Shown: positions 25,747 to 37,507, counted from the first letter of the stretch. The stretch is 64,000 nt of DNA from Streptomyces morookaense (GCF_013030945.1 NZ_JABBXF010000039.1:60763-124762); one strand, 5' to 3'. The notes: a model not told the origin generated them from the letters alone. Program-made: numbers and translations.

Positions 25747-25799
25747 TTGCGCCCGCGCACAGCATTCTGGTTATTGCGTGCGCGATCGGACGGTAGGGT
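25747..25799 (+). promoter_or_regulatory. XRE regulator promoter with operator sites
   Basis: TTATTG (25771-25776), 17 bases and TAGGGT (25794-25799) form a strong candidate promoter whose start point would be about 20 bases before the ATG. TTGCG-CCCG-CGCAC (25747-25760) matches the consensus just upstream. GTGCG-CGAT-CGGAC (25778-25791), an imperfect copy, lies between -35 and -10. The placement suggests autoregulation. Confidence 0.65.
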
Positions 25800-25824
25800 C
25801 TGAAGTTGCGGAGGGAGCAGTGCT

Positions 25825-26295
25825 ATGGGCGAAAAAGGCTCGGAGATGGAGCGGTTCGCGGGCTGGGTCGAAGGTCTTATGCGGGACCGCGGATATGACA
25901 TCGACAGCCCCCGGGGCGGCGGCCGGTCCCGGCTGGCGGAGGATGCGGGGGTGCACCGAGCGGCGGTGACCCGGCTGCTGCAGCGGCAGAGCATGCCCGA
26001 CCTGGAGACCATGCGGGCCCTTGCGCGGGTGCTCGGCGTCTCGCTGCGGGACATGCTCATCCAGTCCGGCAAGGTCACCCCGGAGGACCTGCCGCTGCCG
26101 GGCGCCCCGCGCGCCGCGGCGGCCGCGGGCCCGGAGCGGACCCCGGGCGGCAGGCGGGTGACCCCCGCCGAGGCCGCCGACCTGCTCGGCATCCCGGACA
26201 GTCACCGCCGGCAGTTCGTCGAGATGACGGAAATGATCATCGCCGTGGGCGGCACCAAGCCGGAGGACCCGCGGAAGACGGCGGCCGGGCACTGA
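25825..26295 (+). CDS. XRE-family helix-turn-helix regulator
   Basis: The 156-aa protein starts at an ATG seven bases after GGAGGGAG. Residues about 35-80 carry the helix-turn-helix (SRLAEDAGVHRAAVTRLLQRQSMPDLETMRALARVLGVSLRDMLIQSG). A Pro/Ala-rich linker follows, then a second small helical motif (TPAEAADLLGIPDSHRRQFVEMTEMIIAVGG). It is divergent from the WhiB-like operon across about 200 bases that hold four TTGCG/CGATCGCA-type sites, one of them inside its own promoter. It is therefore the best candidate for the protein that binds these sites here and at the tail promoter. Whether it represses or activates cannot be read from the sequence. Confidence 0.85.
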   Translation: MGEKGSEMERFAGWVEGLMRDRGYDIDSPRGGGRSRLAEDAGVHRAAVTRLLQRQSMPDLETMRALARVLGVSLRDMLIQSGKVTPEDLPLPGAPRAAAAAGPERTPGGRRVTPAEAADLLGIPDSHRRQFVEMTEMIIAVGGTKPEDPRKTAAGH

Positions 26296-26483
26296 GCGGG
26301 CACTGAGAGAGTGGCAACCGGACGGTTGTCAGGGGAGGCAACTCGCCATCGGGCATCACCCGTTGGGCGGAGCGGCCGCACGCCGCCCGCCCTTCCACGG
26401 GGCACCCCGGAGAGCCCCGGCGGGGCGCCCCTGATCTGCGGCTGAGGCCGTACACAGGGGCGTCGTCCGCGTGTGCATTTGTT

Positions 26484-26512
26484 TTGACCGCAGCCCATGC
26501 GGTAGGTACGCT
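26484..26512 (+). promoter_or_regulatory. Predicted rpsL promoter (str operon)
   Basis: TTGACC (26484-26489), 17 bases and TACGCT (26507-26512) resemble HrdB-type vegetative promoters. Transcription would begin near 26519, giving a leader of about 210 bases. The stretch 26296-26483 between the XRE gene and this promoter shows no further gene. Confidence 0.65.
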
Positions 26513-26653
26513 CTGACCTTGTGCCTGGGGTGTCCCTGGGCTCTCGTGCGTGCCTTCAAACCGTACGGGACGCCCGGAACCGAGCGGTCCGCACCGTTTC
26601 GGCGACACCGGAATCTGCGCCACTTCCCGCCATCGGCGGGGGTCTGCAGCCTT

Positions 26654-26678
26654 CGACACACCCGACCGCGTGGGTCGG
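26654..26678 (+). promoter_or_regulatory. Leader element shared with rpsJ (in rpsL leader)
   Basis: CGACAC-A-CCCGACCGCG and the following TGGGTCGG are repeated with one change in the rpsJ leader (34575-34599). The core can fold with CCGACC against GGTCGG around a 5-base loop. It lies 50 bases before the rpsL start. Conservation between two ribosomal-protein leaders suggests a shared RNA control signal. Confidence 0.6.
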
Positions 26679-26727
26679 TGTTTGCTCCCGGGTTAGTTTT
26701 ATCGCGATCACAGAAACCGGAGAAACG

Positions 26728-27099
26728 GTGCCTACGATCCAGCAGCTGGTCCGAAAGGGCCGGCAGGACAAGGTCGAGAAGAACAAGACGCCCGCACTCG
26801 AGGGTTCGCCCCAGCGCCGTGGCGTCTGCACGCGTGTGTTCACGACCACCCCGAAGAAGCCGAACTCGGCCCTCCGTAAGGTCGCGCGTGTGCGTCTGAC
26901 CAGCGGCATCGAGGTCACCGCTTACATTCCGGGTGAGGGTCACAACCTGCAGGAGCACTCCATCGTGCTCGTGCGCGGTGGCCGTGTGAAGGACCTGCCG
27001 GGCGTCCGCTACAAGATCATCCGCGGCTCGCTCGACACCCAGGGCGTCAAGAACCGCAAGCAGGCTCGCAGCCGCTACGGCGCCAAGAAGGAGAAGTAA
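26728..27099 (+). CDS. rpsL: Ribosomal protein S12
   Basis: The 123-aa product starts at GTG after GGAGAA and is a normal S12 of the decoding centre. The streptomycin-relevant residues are wild type: K43 and K44 in TTPKKPNSALR, K88 and P91 in GGRVKDLPGVRY. The single cysteine, in GVCTRVFTT, is typical of actinobacteria. It heads the str operon (rpsL, rpsG, fusA, then tuf) and lies two bases from rpsG. In this genome the tail-particle region separates it from rpoC. Confidence 0.99.
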   Translation: MPTIQQLVRKGRQDKVEKNKTPALEGSPQRRGVCTRVFTTTPKKPNSALRKVARVRLTSGIEVTAYIPGEGHNLQEHSIVLVRGGRVKDLPGVRYKIIRGSLDTQGVKNRKQARSRYGAKKEK

Positions 27100-27101
27100 G
27101 A

Positions 27102-27572
27102 ATGCCTCGTAAGGGCCCCGCCCCGAAGCGCCCGGTCATCATCGACCCGGTCTACGGTTCTCCTCTTGTCACCTCGCTGATCAACAAGATCCTGCTGCAC
27201 GGCAAGCGCTCCACCGCCGAGCGCATCGTGTACGGCGCCATGGAGGGTCTGCGCGAGAAGACCGGCAACGACCCGGTCATCACCCTCAAGCGCGCCCTCG
27301 AGAACGTCAAGCCCGCTCTCGAGGTCAAGTCCCGCCGCGTCGGTGGCGCGACCTACCAGGTTCCGGTCGAGGTCAAGCCCGGCCGTGCCTCCACCCTGGC
27401 GCTGCGCTGGCTGGTCGGTTACTCCCGCGCCCGTCGCGAGAAGACCATGACCGAGCGCCTCATGAACGAGCTGCTGGACGCCTCGAACGGTCTCGGCGCC
27501 TCGGTCAAGAAGCGTGAGGACACGCACAAGATGGCCGAGTCCAACAAGGCCTTCGCGCACTACCGCTGGTAG
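27102..27572 (+). CDS. rpsG: Ribosomal protein S7
   Basis: The 156-aa protein (MPRKGPAPKRPVIIDPVYGSP) has the S7 head-domain helices, with the SRRVGGATYQVPVEVKP and ALRWLVGYSRARREKTMTERL segments that bind 16S rRNA. It nucleates assembly of the 30S head. The start is two bases after the rpsL stop, so the two are co-translated. The length is that of other Streptomyces S7 proteins. Confidence 0.99.
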   Translation: MPRKGPAPKRPVIIDPVYGSPLVTSLINKILLHGKRSTAERIVYGAMEGLREKTGNDPVITLKRALENVKPALEVKSRRVGGATYQVPVEVKPGRASTLALRWLVGYSRARREKTMTERLMNELLDASNGLGASVKKREDTHKMAESNKAFAHYRW

Positions 27573-27611
27573 TCGCTACCCCCATCGAGAACCGAGAGAA
27601 GACTGAGCCAT

Positions 27612-29735
<2,124 letters not shown>

Positions 29736-29747
29736 CCGGCTCCCGTC

Positions 29748-29775
29748 TTCACAGGCGAAGCTCACGCTTTAGGCT
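29748..29775 (+). promoter_or_regulatory. Candidate tuf promoter in the fusA-tuf gap
   Basis: TTCACA (29748-29753), 16 bases and TAGGCT (29770-29775) resemble a vegetative promoter 133 bases before the EF-Tu start. Separate transcription of tuf is known in streptomycetes. The assignment of these exact boxes is inference. Confidence 0.5.
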
Positions 29776-29907
29776 TTACACCGACTGTCGGGGTGTACCG
29801 CAGCAAACCGCAAGGAATGCGGCGGCCACCCCGGCGGACGGCACCCCAGCAAAGATCACCTGGCGCCGATGAGTAAGGCGTACAGAACCACTCCGTAGGA
29901 GGACCCA

Positions 29908-31101
<1,194 letters not shown>

Positions 31102-31121
31102 GCTCCGCTTGCTCGAGATCT

Positions 31122-31160
31122 GAGCGGGCCCCGCATCCTTCCCGGATGCGGGGCCCGCTC
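31122..31160 (+). terminator. Terminator after tuf
   Basis: A 17-bp perfect stem (GAGCGGGCCCCGCATCC, 31122-31138, with its complement at 31144-31160) and a 5-base loop are followed by GCTTTT. It sits 20 bases after tuf and, on the other strand, just past the phosphoesterase stop, so it may act in both directions. Confidence 0.9.
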
Positions 31161-31165
31161 GCTTT

Positions 31166-32011
31166 TCATGCGCTGTACGGCAGGATCCGCCGCAGCAGGC
31201 CGCGCGGATGGCCGCGGCGGCGCCACTCCCGCGGATAGCCGATCGAGACCTCCTCGAAGCGCACGCCGTCGTACCAGGTCGTACGCGGAATGTGCAGATG
31301 CCCGTAGACCACGGCGGCCGTGGCGAAGCGCCGGTGCCAGTCGCCGGTGCGGACGGTGCCGCACCACTGGGCGAACTGCGGGTACGTCAGCACATCGGTG
31401 GGCTCGCGCACCAGCGGCCAGTGGCTGACCAGCACCAGCGGCAGCGCCGGGTCGTGCGCCGCCAGCCGGGCCTCGGTCTCCGCGACCCGCTCGCGGCACC
31501 AGTCGTCGATGCCGGCGTACGGCTCGGGGTGCAGCAGATACTCGTCCGTGCAGACGATCCCCGCCTCGTACGCCTCGGCCAGGGACTGCTCCTTGGTGGC
31601 CGCGGTGGGCGTGCGGAAGGTGTAGTCGTACAGCGTGAACACCGGCGCCACCGCGACCGGCCCGCCCTCGCCCCGCCACACCGGGTACGGGTCCTCGGGC
31701 GTGGCCACGCCGAGGCCGCGGCACAGCTCCACCAGGCGCTCGTAGCGGGCTTTGCCGCGCAGCTGGACGGGGTCGGTGCGCGGTGTCCACAGCTCGTGGT
31801 TGCCCGGCGTCCAGACGACCTTGGCGAACCGCCCGGCGAGCAGGCGCAGGGTGCGCTCGATGTCGTCGAACCGCTCGGCGACGTCGCCCGCGACGATCAG
31901 CCAGTCCCCGTCCGAGGCGGGGCGCAGCGATTCGGCGATGGGCACGTTGTCGGCGACGCCGGTGTGCAGGTCGCTGACGGCGAGGAGCGAAGGCGCAGGT
32001 AACAGCGGCAT
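31166..32011 (-). CDS. Metallophosphoesterase
   Basis: The 281-aa protein shows the calcineurin-like phosphoesterase blocks in order: SDLHTG (D14, H16), AGDVAERFDD, TPGNHELW (N71, H72), VLVSHWPL and VYGHLHIP. These ligand two metal ions. There is no signal peptide, so it is cytoplasmic. It is convergent with tuf and lies nine bases downstream of the PIG-L-type gene on the same strand. The substrate, which could be a nucleotide or a phosphoprotein, cannot be told. Confidence 0.9.
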   Translation of the reverse strand: MPLLPAPSLLAVSDLHTGVADNVPIAESLRPASDGDWLIVAGDVAERFDDIERTLRLLAGRFAKVVWTPGNHELWTPRTDPVQLRGKARYERLVELCRGLGVATPEDPYPVWRGEGGPVAVAPVFTLYDYTFRTPTAATKEQSLAEAYEAGIVCTDEYLLHPEPYAGIDDWCRERVAETEARLAAHDPALPLVLVSHWPLVREPTDVLTYPQFAQWCGTVRTGDWHRRFATAAVVYGHLHIPRTTWYDGVRFEEVSIGYPREWRRRGHPRGLLRRILPYSA

Positions 32012-32020
32012 GCGGCCAAC

Positions 32021-34141
32021 CTACGCGGCCGCGGGCCGCCAGATCCACGGCGTTGCGTCCATGCCCATGCCGACGGCGCACAGCTGATGCGCCGCGTCGA
32101 CCGAGAGGGACGGCGTGCCCACGGGCAGGTACGAGCCCCCGGCCTGGACGGGGGAGCCGCCGGACTCCGCGTCGACGAGCTGCATACGGCCGTCCATGGC
32201 GCGGCCCAGGACCATCAGGGCGTCCTTGCCGCGCTGGGGGAGCAGCGCGGCGGCCAGCGGCCCGTAGCCCGAGAAGCCGTGCAGGCCCGAGGCGCTGACC
32301 TCCTCCGTGCCGTCGCCGCTCGCGGCGAGGCGGTACGAGACGGGCTCCGCCGCCTCCGGGACCCGGTAGACGAGGGTGACGGCGCCGTCCGGGCCCAGGC
32401 CCGCGGCGACGGGATCGCCGCCGGGGCCCGGCAGGCCCTTGAGCGGCATGAAGCTCACCGGCTTGTCCGGGGCCTCCTGGCTCCAGTGGTGCACGGTGTC
32501 CCGGCCGATGCCGAAGACGTGGACGCGGTGGTCCTTGTCCAGGACGGCGGTGAGGCCCTCCTGGATCTCCTGGCCGTGCAGGCTCTGCCACTTGCCCCAC
32601 TTGCCGTCGGCCGCGCGCATCCGGCAGGAGACGCCCTTGCCCGCGTTGCGGACGAAGACGTACACGCGCCCGTCGGGCGTGGCGACGGCGGCGGGCATGC
32701 CGACGCGGCGTCCGCGCTCGGCCTTGTGCTCCGGGTTGCCCAGGCCCTTCCAGGCCCGGGAGGCGCCGCCCGCGGTGTGCTGCTCCAGGACGACGATCTC
32801 CCGGCTGTCCGCCCGGCCCTGGCCCTCCAGCTTGGCGAAGCGCATGCCGAACAGCAGCTGCCGCCCGGCCGAGTCCGTGACCGCGGCGAGAGCGGGGGCC
32901 AGCGGCCCGCCGCCGAGGTTCTGCGGGGCGCCCCAGCGGCCGCTGCCGGCGGAGGTCTCCTGCCAGCGCACGGCCTGCAGGCCCAGGACGCCGAAGGCCT
33001 CCAGGCGGCCGGCGCGGTCGCTGACGGCGACGGGCATGGCGCCGGGGTGCCGGTAGTGCGTGGAGCGGATCCAGCCCTTGCGGTTGGTGAGCGGCTTGTC
33101 GCCGCCCTGGCCGTAGTCGCCGCAGCCCGCGGCGTTGCCGCACTGCCAGCCGGGGTCGCCGCCGTAGTCGGCGACGAGCTTGTGCTTCTCCTCGACGATC
33201 TGCTGCGGGAGATTGTGCGGCCAGCGCTGGTTGTAGTAGCCGCGGAAGGACGTGGTGGTGAAGCGGGGCGGGTGGCCCTTGCGGCGGGTGGTGTCCGCGA
33301 CCCACTGGGAGAGCGCCTTCCAGGTGAAGAGCGCGGTGGGGGTGTGGTCGCGGTGGTCCGAGCACGACCCGTAGTCGTTGTCCTTGGGGTGGCTCGCGTC
33401 GTGGACCTGGTAGTCCGGGTCCGGGTCCATGGTGTGGACCACGGTCGGCCCGTATGTGGCCATGATCGACGCCAGCACGTCGACCAGGGTGCTGTGCTCG
33501 TACTTGCTGACGCTGGTGCACGGCGAGCCGGTGGCGACCAGGCTCTGCATGACGGCGTAGGGCGCGTCCCAGAGGTGGGGGAGGCGGGTGTTGCCGGGGG
33601 AGAGCATGGCGATGTTGAGGAAGATCAGCCGGGCCCTGCGGTTGCCGTTGACGAGCTCGTTCGTCTCGGCCCGCACACCGCCCGGCAGGTCCAGGACGGA
33701 CTTCTTCCAGGGCGTGAACCGGTCCGCGCCCAGCATCTCCGCGTACGCCTGGCGCAGGCCCTGGTGGCGTGCGGAGGAGTAGGCGGCCTTGTCGGGCTTG
33801 CTCCTGGGCATGCCCTTGATCCAGTTCTGCCCGACGGATTCGCCGGCGGTGACGTAGACCGAGACGACGGGGACGCCGGCCTGCACGATGCGCTCGGCGT
33901 CGGGGTTCATGAAGAACAGGTCGTCGTCGGGGTGCGCCATCACCTGGAGCAGCAGCGGGTTCTCGGCGCCGGTGAAGGACTGCCGGGAGGCCGGGTCGAC
34001 GGCGGTGACGGGCGCTTCGGAGGGCTTGGACGGGCCGGAGCCGCCGCCGCTGCTGCACCCGGTGGCGCAGGCGGCCGTGGCGACCGCGATCCCCGCGAGT
34101 ACGCTGCGGCGCGTGACGACCCCTCGCTGTGCGATGTTCAC
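32021..34141 (-). CDS. Exported PIG-L-type deacetylase lipoprotein with C-terminal propeller-like region
   Basis: From the GTG at 34141 (GGAG nine bases upstream) the protein has 706 residues. The N-terminus has twin arginines (VVTRRSVLAGIAVATAACATGC), a short hydrophobic stretch and a lipobox cysteine at 29, so it is probably a Tat-exported lipoprotein. Residues about 60-330 are a PIG-L/LmbE deacetylase with the metal motif AHPDDD (69-74) and SDHRDH. The second half has repeated GRLEAFGVLG/VTDSAGRQLLFG/TPDGRVYVFVRN-type blades like a beta-propeller. It probably removes acetyl groups from a sugar substrate outside the cell. It lies between tuf and rpsJ, on the opposite strand. Confidence 0.85.
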   Translation of the reverse strand: MNIAQRGVVTRRSVLAGIAVATAACATGCSSGGGSGPSKPSEAPVTAVDPASRQSFTGAENPLLLQVMAHPDDDLFFMNPDAERIVQAGVPVVSVYVTAGESVGQNWIKGMPRSKPDKAAYSSARHQGLRQAYAEMLGADRFTPWKKSVLDLPGGVRAETNELVNGNRRARLIFLNIAMLSPGNTRLPHLWDAPYAVMQSLVATGSPCTSVSKYEHSTLVDVLASIMATYGPTVVHTMDPDPDYQVHDASHPKDNDYGSCSDHRDHTPTALFTWKALSQWVADTTRRKGHPPRFTTTSFRGYYNQRWPHNLPQQIVEEKHKLVADYGGDPGWQCGNAAGCGDYGQGGDKPLTNRKGWIRSTHYRHPGAMPVAVSDRAGRLEAFGVLGLQAVRWQETSAGSGRWGAPQNLGGGPLAPALAAVTDSAGRQLLFGMRFAKLEGQGRADSREIVVLEQHTAGGASRAWKGLGNPEHKAERGRRVGMPAAVATPDGRVYVFVRNAGKGVSCRMRAADGKWGKWQSLHGQEIQEGLTAVLDKDHRVHVFGIGRDTVHHWSQEAPDKPVSFMPLKGLPGPGGDPVAAGLGPDGAVTLVYRVPEAAEPVSYRLAASGDGTEEVSASGLHGFSGYGPLAAALLPQRGKDALMVLGRAMDGRMQLVDAESGGSPVQAGGSYLPVGTPSLSVDAAHQLCAVGMGMDATPWIWRPAAA

Positions 34142-34287
34142 CTGACGAAACTCCGTCCCGTTGTGCAGCGTGCAGCCCCCGGATGTCCCCGCGTACGAGG
34201 GAGACGGCAGAGTGTCCGGGCGGGTTGCCCAAGCGCTCACAAAGCCTCCCCGGGACCCATAGTCTCGCCGGAAAGCGGCGGGTTGGT

Positions 34288-34315
34288 TTGACAACTGAGC
34301 CGCTCGGGGTACCTT
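34288..34315 (+). promoter_or_regulatory. Candidate promoter of the S10-spc-alpha operon
   Basis: TTGACA (34288-34293), 16 bases and TACCTT (34310-34315) lie about 370 bases before rpsJ. A second possible -10 (CACACT, 34353) follows. The leader from here to 34681 contains a CCTCCC/GGGAGG hairpin (34394-34408) and a stem with a TTCG loop (34541-34560). No gene is visible in 34142-34681. Confidence 0.6.
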
Positions 34316-34574
34316 TTTCGGCTGCGATTGGCGTCCCTTCGGGCCCGTGTGGCACACTGTTCAGGTTGCTCGGTTGAGTGCCGATGCTGCGCGCCTCCCG
34401 CCGGGAGGACTGGAAGCGAGTCCCGCAGTACTCGTCGTCCCTTCTCAGGGGCGGAAGTACGGGAATCTTCCGGGAAGTGTCAGCGGGGTACCGGCCAGGC
34501 ACTCGGTGGGTGTTCTTCCCCCACAACCCCCTTGAGCAGGGATCTTCCTTCGGGGAGATCTGCTGGAAGGGGCG

Positions 34575-34599
34575 CGACACGCCCGACCGCGTGGGTCGG
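34575..34599 (+). promoter_or_regulatory. Leader element shared with rpsL (in rpsJ leader)
   Basis: CGACACG, CCCGACCGCG and TGGGTCGG match the rpsL leader at 24 of 25 positions and lie 82 bases before the rpsJ start. Both can form the same small stem. The element is absent from the other ribosomal leaders I checked in this window (rplM, rpsM, rpoA). Confidence 0.6.
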
Positions 34600-34681
34600 A
34601 GAGTGGAGCGGGGAGGGACGGTGCGGCCGCACGGCCCGCCGAGTTCCGGAGCGTTACGAGAGACAGGACTACGAAGTAGCC

Positions 34682-34990
34682 ATGGCGGGACAGAAGATCC
34701 GCATCCGGCTCAAGGCCTACGACCACGAGGTCATCGACTCCTCGGCGAAGAAGATCGTCGAGACGGTGACCCGCACTGGTGCGTCGGTCGCGGGCCCGGT
34801 GCCGCTGCCCACTGAGAAGAACGTGTACTGCGTCATCAAGTCGCCGCACAAGTACAAGGACTCGCGCGAGCACTTCGAGATGCGCACGCACAAGCGCCTC
34901 ATCGACATCCTCGACCCCACGCCGAAGACGGTTGACTCGCTGATGCGTCTCGACCTGCCGGCCGGCGTCGACATCGAGATCAAGCTCTGA
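34682..34990 (+). CDS. rpsJ: Ribosomal protein S10
   Basis: The 102-aa protein (MAGQKIRIRLKAYDHEVIDSS) has the standard S10 length and the loop KNVYCVIKSPHKYKDSREHFEMRTHKR that reaches into the 30S head. It also serves as NusE in antitermination. It is the first gene of the S10 cluster, after a leader of several hundred bases. The ATG fixed by family length lies well inside a longer open frame. Confidence 0.99.
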   Translation: MAGQKIRIRLKAYDHEVIDSSAKKIVETVTRTGASVAGPVPLPTEKNVYCVIKSPHKYKDSREHFEMRTHKRLIDILDPTPKTVDSLMRLDLPAGVDIEIKL

Positions 34991-35003
34991 GGTGACGCGC
35001 GAG

Positions 35004-35648
35004 ATGGCTAAGCAGATCAAGGGCGTCCTGGGCGAGAAGCTCGGCATGACGCAGGTCTGGGACGAGAACAACCGTGTCGTCCCGGTGACCGTCGTCAAGG
35101 CCGGGCCCTGCGTCGTTACCCAGGTCCGCACCAACGACACCGACGGCTACGAGTCGGTCCAGATCGCCTTCGGCGAGATCGACCCGCGCAAGGTGAACAA
35201 GCCCCTCAAGGGCCACTTCGCCAAGGCCGACGTGACCCCCCGCCGCCACCTGGTGGAGCTCCGCACCTCCGACGCCTCCGAGTACACCCTCGGTCAGGAG
35301 ATCACCGCGGACGTGTTCGAGGCCGGCGTCAAGGTCGACGTCACCGGCAAGAGCAAGGGCAAGGGCTTCGCCGGTGTCATGAAGCGCCACAACTTCCGTG
35401 GCCTCGGCGCCGGGCACGGCACCCAGCGCAAGCACCGCTCCCCCGGTTCCATCGGTGGCTGTGCCACCCCGGGCCGTGTGTTCAAGGGCCTCCGCATGGC
35501 GGGCCGCATGGGCAACGAGCGGGTCACCACCCAGAACCTGACCGTCCACGCCGTTGACGCGGAGAAGGGTCTGCTGCTCATCAAGGGCGCAGTTCCTGGT
35601 CCGAACGGCGGCCTCGTCCTGGTCCGTACCGCGGCCAAGGGGGCCTGA
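35004..35648 (+). CDS. rplC: Ribosomal protein L3
   Basis: The 214-aa product starts MAKQIKGVLGEKLGMTQVWDE. An in-frame GTG at 34992 would add four residues but lacks a ribosome site. The conserved GVMKRHNFRGLGAGHGTQRKHRSPGSIG loop reaches toward the peptidyl-transferase centre. It begins 14 bases after rpsJ, and rplD follows after eight bases. Length and motifs are typical. Confidence 0.98.
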   Translation: MAKQIKGVLGEKLGMTQVWDENNRVVPVTVVKAGPCVVTQVRTNDTDGYESVQIAFGEIDPRKVNKPLKGHFAKADVTPRRHLVELRTSDASEYTLGQEITADVFEAGVKVDVTGKSKGKGFAGVMKRHNFRGLGAGHGTQRKHRSPGSIGGCATPGRVFKGLRMAGRMGNERVTTQNLTVHAVDAEKGLLLIKGAVPGPNGGLVLVRTAAKGA

Positions 35649-35656
35649 GGTAACCG

Positions 35657-36307
35657 ATGAGCACCATTGACATCCTTTCGCCGGCAGGCGACAAGGCCGG
35701 GACCGTCGAGCTCCCCGCGGAGATCTTCGACGCCAAGGTCAGCGTTCCGCTGATCCACCAGGTCGTCGTCGCGCAGCTGGCCGCTGCCCGTCAGGGCACG
35801 CACAAGACCAAGACCCGTGGCGAGGTCCGCGGCGGTGGCAAGAAGCCGTACCGCCAGAAGGGCACCGGTCGCGCCCGTCAGGGTTCGACCCGCGCGCCGC
35901 AGTTCGCCGGTGGTGGCGTCGTGCACGGTCCCGTGCCGCGTGACTACTCGCAGCGGACCCCGAAGAAGATGAAGGCCGCCGCCCTGCGCGGTGCCCTCAC
36001 CGACCGGGCGCGTCACTCCCGCATCCACGTCGTCTCCGGCGTGGTCGACGGCGCGGTGTCCACCAAGGCCGCCAAGGGCCTGTTCGGCAAGATCTCGGAG
36101 CGCAAGAACCTGCTCCTGGTCGCCGAGCGCTCCGACGAGGCCGCGTGGCTGTCCGCCCGCAACCTGCCCCAGGTGCACATCCTGGAGCCGGGCCAGCTGA
36201 ACACGTACGACGTGCTCGTCTCCGACGACGTGGTCTTCACCCAGGCCGCTCTCGAGTCCTTCGTGTCTGGCCCCAAGGCCGTTGAGACCGAAGGGAGCGA
36301 GGCCTGA
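35657..36307 (+). CDS. rplD: Ribosomal protein L4
   Basis: The 216-aa protein carries the long basic loop of L4 (KTKTRGEVRGGGKKPYRQKGTGRARQGS, then TRAPQFAGGGVVHGP) that lines the exit tunnel and contacts macrolide sites. L4 represses the S10 operon in several bacteria, which would fit the long rpsJ leader. Its stop overlaps the rplW start by one base (TGATG). Confidence 0.98.
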   Translation: MSTIDILSPAGDKAGTVELPAEIFDAKVSVPLIHQVVVAQLAAARQGTHKTKTRGEVRGGGKKPYRQKGTGRARQGSTRAPQFAGGGVVHGPVPRDYSQRTPKKMKAAALRGALTDRARHSRIHVVSGVVDGAVSTKAAKGLFGKISERKNLLLVAERSDEAAWLSARNLPQVHILEPGQLNTYDVLVSDDVVFTQAALESFVSGPKAVETEGSEA

Positions 36308-36630
36308 TGACTGAGGCCGTCGTCACCAGCAAGACCTTCTCGGACCCGCGCGACCTCCTGGTCAAGCCGGTTGTCTCGGAGAAGAGCTACGCGCTGCTGG
36401 ACGAGAACAAGTACACGTTCATCGTCGACCCGCGCGCCAACAAGACCCAGATCAAGCAGGCCGTCGAGGCGGTCTTCTCGGTCAAGGTCACCGGGGTCAA
36501 CACGATCAACCGTCAGGGTAAGCGCAAGCGCACCAAGACCGGTTTCGGCAAGCGCGCCAACACCAAGCGCGCCATCGTGACCCTCGCCGAGGGCGACCGT
36601 ATCGACATCTTCGGCGGCCCGGTCTCCTAA
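36307..36630 (+). CDS. rplW: Ribosomal protein L23
   Basis: The 107-aa protein (MTEAVVTSKTFSDPRDLLVKPVVSEKSY) has the L23 core KYTFIVDPRANKTQIKQAVEAVF and the basic segment GKRKRTKTGFGKRANTKRA. It sits at the tunnel exit, where trigger factor and the signal recognition particle dock. It is coupled to rplD by a one-base overlap. Confidence 0.98.
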   Translation: MTEAVVTSKTFSDPRDLLVKPVVSEKSYALLDENKYTFIVDPRANKTQIKQAVEAVFSVKVTGVNTINRQGKRKRTKTGFGKRANTKRAIVTLAEGDRIDIFGGPVS

Positions 36631-36670
36631 CGGAGTTCCGAGTCGTCCGATATCGGACGAGGACTGAAAA

Positions 36671-37507
36671 ATGGGTATCCGCAAGTACAAGCCGACGACT
36701 CCGGGCCGTCGTGGCTCCAGCGTCGCCGACTTTGTCGAGATCACGCGGTCCACGCCGGAGAAGTCGCTGGTCCGCCCGCTGCACAGCAAGGGCGGCCGTA
36801 ACAACGCCGGTCGTGTGACCGTTCGCCACCAGGGCGGTGGCCACAAGCGCGCCTACCGTGTGATCGACTTCCGTCGTCACGACAAGGACGGCGTGCCGGC
36901 CAAGGTCGCTCACATCGAGTACGACCCGAACCGCACCGCGCGCATCGCGCTGCTCCACTACCTGGACGGCGAGAAGCGCTACATCATCGCTCCGCGTGGC
37001 CTGAACCAGGGCGACCGGATCGAGAACGGCCCCGGGGCCGACATCAAGCCGGGCAACAACCTGCCGCTGCGCAACATCCCGGTCGGTACGACGATCCACG
37101 CCATCGAGCTGCGGCCCGGCGGCGGTGCGAAGATCGCCCGTTCCGCCGGTTCCTCCGTGCAGCTGCTGGCGAAGGAGGGCGCCTACGCCCACCTGCGCAT
37201 GCCGTCCGGTGAGGTCCGCCTGGTCGACATCCGCTGCCGCGCCACCGTCGGCGAGGTCGGCAACGCCGAGCAGTCGAACATCAACTGGGGCAAGGCCGGC
37301 CGCATGCGCTGGAAGGGCGTCCGCCCGACCGTCCGCGGTGTCGCCATGAACCCCGTTGACCACCCGCACGGTGGTGGTGAGGGCAAGACCTCCGGTGGTC
37401 GCCACCCGGTCTCGCCGTGGGGTCAGAAGGAGGGTCGTACTCGTTCTCCCAAGAAGGCGAGCAACAAGTACATCGTCCGCCGCCGCAAGACGAACAAGAA
37501 GCGCTAG
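36671..37507 (+). CDS. rplB: Ribosomal protein L2
   Basis: The 278-aa protein (MGIRKYKPTTPGRRGSSVADF) shows the GGRNNAGRVTVRHQGGGHKR block and the C-terminal motif NPVDHPHGGGEGKTSGGRHP, whose histidine region lies near the peptidyl-transferase centre. It is complete and of normal length. rpsS starts 12 bases later. Confidence 0.99.
   Translation: MGIRKYKPTTPGRRGSSVADFVEITRSTPEKSLVRPLHSKGGRNNAGRVTVRHQGGGHKRAYRVIDFRRHDKDGVPAKVAHIEYDPNRTARIALLHYLDGEKRYIIAPRGLNQGDRIENGPGADIKPGNNLPLRNIPVGTTIHAIELRPGGGAKIARSAGSSVQLLAKEGAYAHLRMPSGEVRLVDIRCRATVGEVGNAEQSNINWGKAGRMRWKGVRPTVRGVAMNPVDHPHGGGEGKTSGGRHPVSPWGQKEGRTRSPKKASNKYIVRRRKTNKKR

Noticed and set aside
26296..26727. Minus-strand small frames between the XRE gene and rpsL
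   Set aside because: They lack ribosome sites and overlap the predicted rpsL promoter and leader.
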